Under the pieces are notes generated by a model that made no database searches, was not told the DNA's origin, and saw only the letters and a list, made by a program, of their open reading frames with translations. Positions 1 to 5,019 of a stretch of DNA of 5,019 bases are shown in pieces. Source of the DNA: CAITYL01 sp041651315 (GTDB taxonomy: Bacteria; Verrucomicrobiota; Lentisphaeria; Oligosphaerales; CAITYL01); the NCBI GenBank assembly GCA_041651315.1, contig JBAZJM010000338.1, forward strand, positions 1 through 5,019, given 5' to 3'. Positions within the stretch are counted from its first letter, which is position 1; each line of letters begins with the position of its first letter. The position numbers and the translations under genes were made by a program.

Positions 1-1
1 C

Positions 2-538
2 TTCGACAAGGTGCACATCGCCAACAGCGACGCCATCAACAACTTTCCCCAGGCCTGCCGCGCGCCGTTCACCCATGTCCGGACCGGGATCAACCTGCAC
101 GGCTCGTTCGATGCCGAGGGGCAGCGTGCGCTCAAGCTGGAGCCGGTGCTGGAACTCAAGTCGCGGCTGATCGTCATCCGCGACCTGCCGGCCGGCACCG
201 CCATGGGCTACGGCCTCACCTACACCCTGCCGCGCGACACCCGCGTCGGCGTGGTCGCCGCCGGGTATGCCGACGGCCTGCCGCTGGCCCTCTCCAACCG
301 CGGCAGCCTGCTGGTCCGCGGCGAGCTCTGCCCGGTGCTGGGCCGGATCTCCATGGACTATACCAGCGTGTCACTGGAGACCGTGCCGGAGGCCCGGGTC
401 GGCGACGAGGTGGTCTGCCTCGGCGGCCAGGGGGTCAAGGCGATCTCGGTGGACAGCTGGGGCCAGCTCAAAAACACTCACCCCTACGAAATCATCTGCT
501 CCTTCGGCACCCGCGCCGAACGCCGCTACGTCGAGTAG
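2..538 (+). CDS. alr: Alanine racemase, C-terminal half (5' end outside window)
   Basis: PLP-dependent cytoplasmic enzyme that interconverts L- and D-alanine, supplying D-alanine for peptidoglycan. The reading frame is already open at base 2 and gives 178 residues to a TAG stop, so the N-terminal half with the PLP-binding lysine lies upstream of the window. Visible family landmarks, numbered within the fragment: HIANS at 5-9 (end of the barrel, PLP phosphate side), RTGINLHG at 27-34, the start of the C-terminal beta domain at LEPVLELKSRL (46-56), PAGTAMGYG at 63-71, GYADGLP at 88-94 whose Tyr89 corresponds to the second catalytic base (Tyr265 in the Geobacillus enzyme), GRISMDY at 114-120, and the closing PYEIICSF at 161-168. 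The usual aromatic of the LYG motif is His33 here. The C-terminus looks complete and normal. It converges on the rdgC-like gene, and its stop is followed after 6 bases by a strong hairpin. Identification is secure; only the fragment is visible. Confidence 0.93.
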   Translation, partial: FDKVHIANSDAINNFPQACRAPFTHVRTGINLHGSFDAEGQRALKLEPVLELKSRLIVIRDLPAGTAMGYGLTYTLPRDTRVGVVAAGYADGLPLALSNRGSLLVRGELCPVLGRISMDYTSVSLETVPEARVGDEVVCLGGQGVKAISVDSWGQLKNTHPYEIICSFGTRAERRYVE

Positions 539-544
539 ATGATG

Positions 545-580
545 TTGGGAACCACCTTTTGCAGGAAAGGCGGTTCCCAA
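545..580 (+). terminator. Hairpin after alr, probable terminator
   Basis: TTGGGAACC (545-553) pairs with GGTTCCCAA (572-580). The stem continues after one A/C mismatch with CCTTT (555-559) against AAAGG (566-570), closing a six-base loop. It begins 6 bases after the alr stop. A T-run (CCTTTTTG, 593-600) follows, but 13 bases after the stem rather than directly, so this is not a textbook intrinsic terminator. It is also the left arm of the larger palindrome. Confidence 0.6.
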
Positions 581-722
581 ACCCTCCGCCAAACCTTTTT
601 GTGCCTTAACGCGGCGGGCGCTTCCACCACAAGCCCACGCGCACGACGGCAATGATTTGCCGCGCAAGGCTTGTGGTGGAAGCGCCCGCTGGTATTAGGA
701 AACAAAAGTTTTGGGAAGGGGT

Positions 723-757
723 TTGGGGAGCACCCTTTTCCAAAAGGGTGGCCCCAA
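723..757 (-). terminator. Hairpin after rdgC-like gene, probable terminator
   Basis: CACCCTTTT (731-739) pairs perfectly with AAAAGGGTG (742-750) around two bases, and the stem extends outward through TTGGGG (723-728) against CCCCAA (752-757) with a small internal bulge. It lies 6 bases beyond the minus-strand rdgC stop. Read on the minus strand it is followed by a CCCAAAACTTTTGTTT stretch, giving a loose T-rich tail. It mirrors the hairpin at 545-580. Confidence 0.6.
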
Positions 758-763
758 CACACG

Positions 764-1876
764 TCACCGTTCGGCGGTGTCGCGTTTGCGGGCCCAGTCT
801 TGGAGTTTGTGTTCGAGGGCTTCGGCCTTGCGGCGTTCGCGGACTTCGCCGAGGTAGCGTTCGAACAGGGCGTAGAACAGGGCCTGGAACAGGTGCAGGA
901 AGACGATCCGTTCTTCGAAGGCGGCGTGCTCCTCCAGCGCCTCGCCGTCGGGCAGGCGCAGGCCGCGGAAGATGAACTTGTCGGCGTCCACAGTGGCGGA
1001 CCACACCTCGGTGCGGGCGCGGGCGATGGTGAGTTTGGCGCGCTTGAGCTTCTTGCCGGCGAGCAGCGAAGCCTGGGCTTCGGCGCTGGCGGTCGGGGCG
1101 CCTTTGCGGATGACCGATTCCTGGGCGTCGGGGCCGTCGCCGGCGAAGACCAGCGGGCCGTCCAGTTCAAAGGCGAACTCGCCGTGGGCGCTCTTGGGCA
1201 GGTTGCCGCCGGTCTCCTCGCGGAGGAACCACAACCAGGTGAGGAAATCGCGGCCGAGGGGGCTGGCTTCGGCGCCGGCTTCCTGGGGGCGGTCGGGGGC
1301 GAACAGCAGCCGGGGGACACTGTCCGGGTCAATCTGGAACAGGTCGCGGGCGGCGATTTCGGGGGTCAGCGGCACGGGGTCGAAGCCCAGGGTGTCGGAG
1401 AACAGGCCGAGAAAAGCATCCAGCTGGCGGTCGGAGGTGGCGCCGAGATAGAGGCGGCTGGCCGCCGCTTCGGCCACGAATGGCGTTCCCGCCAGTTGCG
1501 GCGGCATCTGCGGCAGCATGCGTGCCGTGACCTCCTCGCGGATGTGCTTGCGCTCCTTGCGGTTGACCGACTGGGTGCCGGCCGCCTTTTGCGCCGCCAG
1601 TTCGCACAGGCGGCATTCGGCGCGCAACAGCGCCGTCGGGATTTTGCGCACGGCCTGGCGCAGGCAGAGGTGCAGGTGTCCGCCGGTGATCGCGGTTTCC
1701 TCGTCGATCCGGGTCTCCAGCAGGTGGCGCCCGCTCACCCAGCCCAGTTGCGGTTCCTCGCGCACCGCGTCCAGACCGCCGGCCGCCTTGGCGGCAAACC
1801 GGTCCAAAACGTCCTTGGGCAGTTCACGGTCCAGATGGCAGACCCGGCAGGAAAAAGAACCATGGTCGAACGGCAT
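764..1876 (-). CDS. rdgC: RdgC-family recombination-associated protein, long form
   Basis: The 370-residue protein resembles RdgC, a DNA-binding protein that in E. coli forms ring-shaped dimers around duplex DNA and restrains RecA. The family signature runs in order: SFSCRVCHLDREL at 7-19 (first strand), LGWVSGRHLL at 44-53 (the GWV block), LHLCLRQAVRKIP at 68-80, ALLRAECRLCELA at 82-94, RKERKHIREEVTARMLPQMPP at 106-126 (matching the KK..KD.LKDEV...LLP block), LYLGATSDRQLDAFLGLFSDTLGF at 142-165, and PLTPE at 169-173. The remainder is longer than in the roughly 300-residue E. coli protein and ends in a charged helical stretch (about 338-370). Two CxxC pairs (Cys10/13 and Cys88/91) are unusual. 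The ATG start has AAGGA at 1886-1890, 9 bases upstream. It lies 187 bases downstream of the same-strand DUF4380 gene, so co-transcription is uncertain. Family assignment is by recalled motifs; function in this organism is inferred. Confidence 0.75.
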   Translation of the reverse strand: MPFDHGSFSCRVCHLDRELPKDVLDRFAAKAAGGLDAVREEPQLGWVSGRHLLETRIDEETAITGGHLHLCLRQAVRKIPTALLRAECRLCELAAQKAAGTQSVNRKERKHIREEVTARMLPQMPPQLAGTPFVAEAAASRLYLGATSDRQLDAFLGLFSDTLGFDPVPLTPEIAARDLFQIDPDSVPRLLFAPDRPQEAGAEASPLGRDFLTWLWFLREETGGNLPKSAHGEFAFELDGPLVFAGDGPDAQESVIRKGAPTASAEAQASLLAGKKLKRAKLTIARARTEVWSATVDADKFIFRGLRLPDGEALEEHAAFEERIVFLHLFQALFYALFERYLGEVRERRKAEALEHKLQDWARKRDTAER

Positions 1877-1924
1877 GGGGAGATATCCTTAACAAGGCGA
1901 AGGAGGCAGGGGCGGGGATGCAGG

Positions 1925-1964
1925 GTGATGCGGAAAACGTGATGCGTAATGCGTGACGGAAAAT
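1925..1964. repeat. Short direct repeats upstream of rdgC
   Basis: There are two consecutive 14-base units beginning GTGATGCG (1925-1938 and 1939-1952) and a third, degenerate unit beginning GTGACGG (1953-1964). The first and third share the GGAAAA tail. They sit about 50-90 bases upstream of the rdgC-like start. They could be an operator, an expanded microrepeat or debris from a dispersed repeat; the sequence alone does not decide. Confidence 0.5.
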
Positions 1965-1982
1965 CGGTTTCGGAGTTTGGGG

Positions 1983-2001
1983 GGGGGCGACGCGCGCCCC
2001 C
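1983..2001. other. GC-rich hairpin between DUF4380 and rdgC genes
   Basis: GGGGGCG (1983-1989) pairs perfectly with CGCCCCC (1995-2001) around a five-base loop. It is stable by composition, but no T-run adjoins it on either strand. It could slow polymerase between the two minus-strand genes or simply reflect the G-tract. Its role is unknown. Confidence 0.35.
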
Positions 2002-2039
2002 TAAATTCCGGCCCCGCTTGCTGAGCGTTGTTGGCGCGC

Positions 2040-2058
2040 GGCCGGCGGGACACCGGCC
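2040..2058 (-). terminator. Hairpin just after the DUF4380 gene, weak terminator candidate
   Basis: GGCCGG (2040-2045) pairs with CCGGCC (2053-2058) around a seven-base loop, starting 5 bases after the minus-strand stop. The stem is perfect and all G/C, but no T-tract follows on the minus strand. It is therefore at best an attenuator, pause or mRNA 3'-end stabiliser. Confidence 0.35.
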
Positions 2059-2063
2059 CAGGG

Positions 2064-2963
2064 TCACGCAACGGCCGGTTCGAGATGCTTCTTGACATCT
2101 GCCTCGGTCTTGATGGCGGGCAGGTCGTAGAGGCCGTGCCACAGCTCGACGTGCTCGGCGGTGGCGCCGGGGCCCAGCTCAAACAACGGGGCGACGGTCT
2201 CGAGCTCGCAGAAATCGGCGCAGGAATAGAGCTCGACGCTGCAGCCGTTGTCCGGGTATTCGGCGTCGACCAGGTGCTCGAAGAACTTCACCAGGGCGCG
2301 GCCGTCATTGACGTAGGCGGCCCAGCCGCGCTCCGCGTTGAAGCCGATCTTGGCCGGGGTTTTGGCCTTCTTGTCCTGACGCAGGAAGATGTAGTTGCTG
2401 CCGAAGGTGAGGCGCGGGTCGGCCAGGTCGGTGTACGGCCAAATGTTGAGGAAGCGGTCGGGGGCGAACGGATCGGCATCGGGCAGCCGCTGCATGGGGA
2501 GGATGGCCATGCCGCCCTGGTTCATCACCGACAGCGCCCACGGGGCGACTTCAATGCCCCATTCGTTGCGGTTGGTCAGCCGGTGGGTGATGCGGAAGCG
2601 CTCGTTGCCCAGCGGTTCAATGGTGATGCTTTTTTCCAGGCCGGTCATCTTCTCCACGCCGCTGTTGAATTCGATGCCGTCCGGCGTTTCGCTGACCTTT
2701 ACGGGCGCGTTGTCGGGGGCGTAGGTGCGCCATTTCTGTTCCGGCGAGTGCCACAGCCGGTGGCCGCCGTAGAGGGTGAAGTCGGTCGGGCAGTTGCCGC
2801 CCAGCGGTTTCGGGGGCATGACGCGGAAAATGTTCTCGCCGCCGTCAATGAAGCCGCCAATGATGCGCGGGCCGACCTTGGTGGTGACGGCCAAAGTGAA
2901 CTTGCCGCTCTTCAACTCGACGCAATCGCGATGGGGGCCGACAGTGATTTTCTTGAGCTTCAT
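2064..2963 (-). CDS. DUF4380-type, galactose-mutarotase-like protein
   Basis: A 299-residue protein that looks like the DUF4380 family, beta-sandwich proteins related in fold to aldose-1-epimerases and generally assumed to bind or act on sugars; no reaction is established for it. Visible blocks are VGPRIIGGFIDGGENIF at 30-46 (first strands), YGGHRLWHSPE at 65-75 with His68, Arg69 and His72 as candidate ligand residues, THRLTNRNEWGIEVAPWALSVM at 126-147, and the C-terminal run from ELYSCADFCELETVAPL (244-260) through LGPGATAEHVELWHGL (263-278). That last run resembles the PG...H.E.W ending of mutarotase-like domains. There is no signal peptide or membrane segment, so it is probably cytoplasmic. 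The ATG at 2963 is preceded by GGAGG (2974-2978) with a 10-base spacer, which fixes the start. Codon use appears like its neighbours. Family call is fairly good; the substrate is unknown. Confidence 0.72.
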   Translation of the reverse strand: MKLKKITVGPHRDCVELKSGKFTLAVTTKVGPRIIGGFIDGGENIFRVMPPKPLGGNCPTDFTLYGGHRLWHSPEQKWRTYAPDNAPVKVSETPDGIEFNSGVEKMTGLEKSITIEPLGNERFRITHRLTNRNEWGIEVAPWALSVMNQGGMAILPMQRLPDADPFAPDRFLNIWPYTDLADPRLTFGSNYIFLRQDKKAKTPAKIGFNAERGWAAYVNDGRALVKFFEHLVDAEYPDNGCSVELYSCADFCELETVAPLFELGPGATAEHVELWHGLYDLPAIKTEADVKKHLEPAVA

Positions 2964-2998
2964 AACAAGGGCGCCTCCGAAGATGGGAAAAATCCGGG

Positions 2999-3053
2999 CC
3001 TACCATAGCCGGAACTGGGGGCGAATCAACGCGGCCCGGTAGGGGCTTTAGCC
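2999..3053. repeat. REP-like palindromic remnant beside the transposase relative
   Basis: GGCT (3044-3047) and AGCC (3050-3053) form a tight hairpin within a GGTAGGGGCTTTAGCC stretch. This resembles the GTAGGGGCTTCAGCCCC type of short extragenic palindrome, but the right half is eroded. A second imperfect dyad, CCTACC (2999-3004) with GGTAGG (3038-3043), flanks it. Its position just upstream of a RAYT-like coding remnant fits a degraded REP unit. The stems are short and the evidence is circumstantial. Confidence 0.3.
3002..3029 (-). promoter_or_regulatory. Candidate sigma-70-like promoter for the DUF4380 gene
   Basis: On the minus strand, TTGATT (3024-3029) and TATGGT (3002-3007) are separated by 16 bases, each matching four of six consensus positions. 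The -10 box ends 38 bases before the ATG at 2963, leaving a short leader with the GGAGG ribosome site. Such matches arise by chance, so this is tentative. Confidence 0.3.
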
Positions 3054-3059
3054 GTCGCG

Positions 3060-3716
3060 CAATCCATCTACAAGATTTCCAACACCGTGGTCGGACTGGC
3101 AGGTGAGATCACCCTTGATCTAGAAGCCAGGATGCGGTTGCGGCGGATCGTCACCCGGCTCTCCCGGCTGTATGTCGTCAAGGTGACGGTGCTGGAACTG
3201 TTCCGTCAGGGCTATGTCATGCTTATGGCGGCGCCGGCGGCACGTCCCTCCCGCGCGACGGTGGAGGCCCGTTTTCGCGCTTATTACGGGGAGAGGGGCG
3301 AGACTCCTGATTTCGGGGATCCGGTGGTCTTAGACCACTGGGCGGAACGGTTGCGGGACATCAGTCAGTTCTGCAAGGATATGGAGCCGGCATTCACCAA
3401 CTGGCTGAATCAAATCCGGTGTGGCGGCCGGCGCCAGGGAACGGGCTGGTGCGGGCGGTTCAAAAGCGTCATCCTGGGCTCGGCCCGGCGCGTTTTCGCG
3501 GTGTTGTCAGACCGTTTTTGGGACGGCACGGCGCGCCTTGGCCGTGCGCGTTCATGCCATGGCTCCGTTGAACAGTCTGCCTGGCGGCGTTTTGAAGAGC
3601 GGCATCCCTGGTTGGCGGAGTTGCTGGCGGACACGGGGAAGATCGGGGGTGCCCTGTGTCTGTCGATGGCGACCGGAACCTGCTATCCACTCAAAAGCGC
3701 CTTCCGGGGCTGTTGA
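3060..3716 (+). pseudogene. Decayed REP-associated (Y1/IS200-like) transposase relative lacking HUH
   Basis: The frame is open from 3009 to the TGA at 3714-3716, with a possible GTG start at 3087 giving 209 residues. Similarity to the RAYT/Y1 transposase family already begins upstream of that GTG (SIYKISNTVVG, from 3063), where families usually read YH..SRVVG. From the GTG, LEARMRLRRIVTRLSRLY (12-29) matches the helix before the active site, RFRAYYGE (62-69) and RLRDISQFCKDMEPAFTNWLN (88-108) match the conserved later helices, and GRFKSVIL (123-130) matches the ERFKSV block. The place where the catalytic His-hydrophobic-His motif belongs (about 36-48, before AAP) reads LELFRQGYVMLM and has no histidine. 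The tail after 130 (LGSARRVF) recalls the IGS..FV ending of some members. No ribosome site or good start is visible. It is either a pseudogene drifting in an open frame or a non-catalytic domesticated copy; I favour the former. Confidence 0.6.
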
Positions 3717-3771
3717 TGTGAAGGCATTAAATAGGATTTGGCGTAGGCCAGTTCACCGGGACGTGACCACC

Positions 3772-3805
3772 TTGGATGCCATGTGCCGCTCTGTAACGAT
3801 ATATT
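3772..3805 (+). promoter_or_regulatory. Possible promoter region for the exported protein and thiD
   Basis: The 129-base gap after the transposase remnant is noticeably AT-richer than its surroundings. TTGGAT (3772-3777) lies 16 bases before TAACGA (3794-3799). TATATT (3800-3805), a better -10 match, has no -35 at proper spacing. TAATTA at 3826-3831 is another AT-rich site nearer the start. A promoter here is plausible because a plus-strand operon begins just downstream, but the exact boxes are uncertain. Confidence 0.25.
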
Positions 3806-3845
3806 GGTCGGTGGATTTTTGACCTTAATTACCAGAGATCTTCTC

Positions 3846-4520
3846 ATGCGCGAAACGACATGGCGGAATTGGGCGTTGTTACCGGTGCTGCTGGCAGCGG
3901 TGGTTTGGGTTCCCGGTGCTTTGGCCGGGGACGCGGACTGGGTGGAGATCAACCGCTGGCAGGGCAACGGCATCCGCCAGACCGAGCCGTTCTGGCTGCT
4001 GGGCGAATCCTGGGTGCTCAAGTACAAGCATTCCGACGGCGTGTCGGTGGACCTTTACAATCTGGACGGCACCAAAGTTGGGCCGGTTCTGGAAAGCTCC
4101 AGCGGCATTCCGGGCACGGCCTTCCGCAAGGAGCAGGGCGCCCATTTCCTGCGGATTTCGGGGGCGGGCACCTGGGAGGTGGTGTCGCAGCTGTTTGTCC
4201 TGCCCGGCGAGAAATGGCAGTTGAGCCAGATGGCGGGCGCCGCCCGTGTGCCGGCCCGCCGGCTGGCGGTGTGGGTTGGCGAGACCGGCCAGGACAGTTT
4301 TGACGTCGAACTGCCGCCGGGACACTGGCGCGTGCTGCTGACCCAGGAGGGGGCCGGCGCGGTCGAGACGGTGCTGAAAAACAGCACCGGCGAGGTGCTG
4401 TTCGGCACCATCCTGCGCGCCCCCGGCAAGCTGGAAGGCTGGGGTTACAAGCCCGGCCGGCACACGCTCAAGGTCCACGCCGAGGAAGCCCCGTGGAAGC
4501 TGGAGCTGTTCGGCGAATGA
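3846..4520 (+). CDS. Exported beta-rich protein of unknown function
   Basis: I do not recognise this 224-residue protein. The ATG at 3846 gives a classical Sec signal peptide: two arginines early, a hydrophobic core LLPVLLAAVVWV (11-22), and PGALA with probable cleavage after Ala27, leaving a mature protein starting GDADW. There is no cysteine in the cleavage box, so it is not a lipoprotein. The mature part looks like two small beta-sandwich units. The first (about 35-125) has a GNGIRQTEPFWL...WVLKYKH pattern ending in HFLRISGAGTWEV, like generic extracellular beta-domains; the second (about 135-222) includes FDVELPPGHWRVLL and PGRHTLKVHAEEAPWKLELF. An in-frame ATG at 3783 would add 21 residues and bury the signal peptide, so I reject it. 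The ribosome site is weak (AGAGA, 3834-3838). The stop overlaps the thiD start by ATGA, implying co-translation, but no thiamine-related role is visible. Confidence 0.75.
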   Translation: MRETTWRNWALLPVLLAAVVWVPGALAGDADWVEINRWQGNGIRQTEPFWLLGESWVLKYKHSDGVSVDLYNLDGTKVGPVLESSSGIPGTAFRKEQGAHFLRISGAGTWEVVSQLFVLPGEKWQLSQMAGAARVPARRLAVWVGETGQDSFDVELPPGHWRVLLTQEGAGAVETVLKNSTGEVLFGTILRAPGKLEGWGYKPGRHTLKVHAEEAPWKLELFGE

Positions 4521-5019
4521 CCGCCCGTCGCCTCAGCCTCGTGCGTCCGGTCGCCTTGACCATTGCCGGCAGCGACAGCGGCGGCGGCGCCGGCATTCAG
4601 GCGGACCTGCGCACCTTCAACGCCCTCGGGGCCCACGGTGTCTGCGTCATTGCCGCGATCACCGCCCAAAATCCGCGCGGCGTCACCGGGGTGGGCGCCG
4701 TTGCGCCGCGCCTGGTGCGGCAGCAGCTTGCCGCCGTGCTGGAGGCGTTCACGGTCGGCGCGGCCAAGACTGGCATGCTGTTCAATGCCGCCGTCATCCG
4801 CGCCGTGGCCGCCGAGTTGGCCGCCCGGCCCGAATTGCCCCTGGTGGTGGATCCGGTGATGGTGGCCACCAGCGGCGCGCGGCTGCTGCGCGACGATGCG
4901 GTGGCGGTGCTGGTGGCGCGGCTGCTGCCCCGCGCCGTCCTGGTCACCCCCAACCTGCCCGAGGCGGAACTGCTGGCCGGCCGGTCCCTGCGGACTCCGC
5001 AGGCGCGCCGGACCGCCGT
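4517..5019 (+). CDS. thiD: Hydroxymethylpyrimidine/phosphomethylpyrimidine kinase, N-terminal part
   Basis: ThiD phosphorylates HMP and then HMP-P with ATP to give HMP-PP, the pyrimidine half of thiamine, in the cytoplasm. The frame runs from ATG 4517 out of the window, giving 167 codons of a usual total near 260-270. Landmarks are LTIAGSDSGGGAGIQADLRTF at 14-34 (glycine-rich substrate site of this ribokinase-like family), AHGVCVIAAITAQN at 39-52, AAKTGML at 82-88, LVVDPVMVATSGARLL at 109-124, and LVTPNLPEAELLAG at 141-154. All are intact. The ATP-binding and catalytic GTGC segment should lie beyond the window. The ATG is within the ATGA that ends the exported-protein gene, and the first ten codons are extra before the conserved core, so a downstream GTG at 4541 is a possible but less likely start. 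thiE-type fusions at the C-terminus cannot be excluded. Confidence 0.93.
   Translation, partial: MTARRLSLVRPVALTIAGSDSGGGAGIQADLRTFNALGAHGVCVIAAITAQNPRGVTGVGAVAPRLVRQQLAAVLEAFTVGAAKTGMLFNAAVIRAVAAELAARPELPLVVDPVMVATSGARLLRDDAVAVLVARLLPRAVLVTPNLPEAELLAGRSLRTPQARRTA

Larger units (their letters stand above)
541..763. repeat. Long nested inverted repeat filling the alr/rdgC gap
   Basis: This interrupted palindrome takes up essentially the whole space between two convergent stop codons. The inner arms, 614-635 and 668-689, are perfect 22-base inverted copies (left arm begins GCGGGCGCTTCCACC). The 32-base centre contains its own hairpin, CGGCAA (647-652) with TTGCCG (657-662) around a TGAT loop. 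The outer arms, about 543-613 and 690-760, match as inverted copies with small gaps, roughly three quarters identical by hand alignment; shared blocks are TGTTGGG, CCACC, TTTTG, CCCAAACCC and CTTTTTG/CTTTTGT. Each outer arm also folds on itself (545-580 and 723-757). I infer a dispersed or fold-back type element now serving as a bidirectional terminator. No coding sequence and no clear target-site duplication is visible. Confidence 0.85.

Noticed and set aside
541..763. CRISPR array or tRNA/rRNA in the alr/rdgC gap
   Set aside because: There are no regularly spaced direct repeats with spacers and no cloverleaf; the structure is a single nested inverted repeat.
541..763. Insertion sequence or MITE with target-site duplication
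   Set aside because: No convincing direct repeat flanks the palindrome and it encodes nothing; the edges coincide with the two stop codons, so only a repeat is claimed.
526..1332. Minus-strand open frame of 268 codons
   Set aside because: It is an out-of-frame shadow of the rdgC-like gene, extremely rich in Pro/Ser/Ala/Arg, and runs through the palindrome into alr.
1834..1849. CRVCH at residues 10-14 of the rdgC-like protein as a haem c attachment site
   Set aside because: It lies in the first strand of a cytoplasmic DNA-binding family with no signal peptide, so covalent haem attachment is not expected.
671..1942. Plus-strand open frame of 423 codons
   Set aside because: It is antisense to the rdgC-like gene in GC-rich DNA, starts inside the inverted repeat, has low-complexity Gly/Ala/Glu/Val composition and no family motif.
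2028..3008. Plus-strand open frame of 326 codons
   Set aside because: It is antisense to the DUF4380 gene, which has clear motifs and a good ribosome site; the plus-strand product has no recognisable domain.
3783..3845. Upstream ATG extending the exported protein by 21 residues
   Set aside because: It would place the hydrophobic signal segment internally and has no ribosome site; the ATG at 3846 gives a normal signal peptide.
3879..4478. Minus-strand open frame of 199 codons
   Set aside because: It is the mirror of the exported-protein gene; the plus-strand reading has a signal peptide and a coupled junction, the minus strand has neither.
4597..4953. Minus-strand and alternate plus-strand frames across 4563-4953
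   Set aside because: They are shadows of thiD, whose motifs are intact in the 4517 frame.

Overview
This is a GC-rich (roughly two-thirds G+C by eye) bacterial chromosomal segment with ordinary coding density. It holds two convergent/divergent groups of housekeeping-type genes, one unrecognised exported protein and the remains of a transposase. The mix suggests a Gram-negative organism outside the Proteobacteria: an elongated RdgC relative, a DUF4380-type sugar-mutarotase-like protein, a RAYT-type transposase relative and an exported protein with a standard signal peptide. The Verrucomicrobiota/Lentisphaerota/Kiritimatiellota group is a guess from the gene set, not a demonstrated placement.

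Layout. Positions 2-538 (+) are the C-terminal half of alanine racemase (alr). Its stop faces the stop of a minus-strand rdgC-like gene (764-1876). The whole 225-base gap between the two stops is filled by a long nested inverted repeat: perfect 22-base inner arms, imperfect outer arms of about 70 bases, and a separate hairpin in each arm and in the centre. It probably ends transcription from both sides, and it looks like a dispersed or fold-back element. Upstream of rdgC, 187 bases contain short direct repeats and GC-rich hairpins, followed by the minus-strand DUF4380-family gene (2064-2963), which has a good ribosome binding site and a candidate promoter.

From about 3040 onward everything reads on the plus strand. 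A REP-like hairpin remnant precedes a decayed REP-associated (Y1/HUH, IS200-like) transposase relative at about 3060-3716. It keeps the family's conserved C-terminal blocks but has lost the HUH histidines. After a relatively AT-rich 129-base gap comes an exported, beta-rich protein of unknown function (3846-4520). Its stop overlaps the start of thiD (4517 to beyond the window end), the HMP/HMP-P kinase of thiamine biosynthesis, in an ATGA junction.

How the parts relate. alr (cell wall D-alanine), rdgC (RecA/recombination modulation), the mutarotase-like protein and thiD (thiamine) do not form one pathway. The only strong coupling is the exported protein with thiD. I do not see a convincing new defence or mobile system. 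The most unusual items are the nested palindrome filling the alr/rdgC gap, the HUH-less transposase relative with its REP-like neighbour, and the long RdgC with two CxxC pairs.
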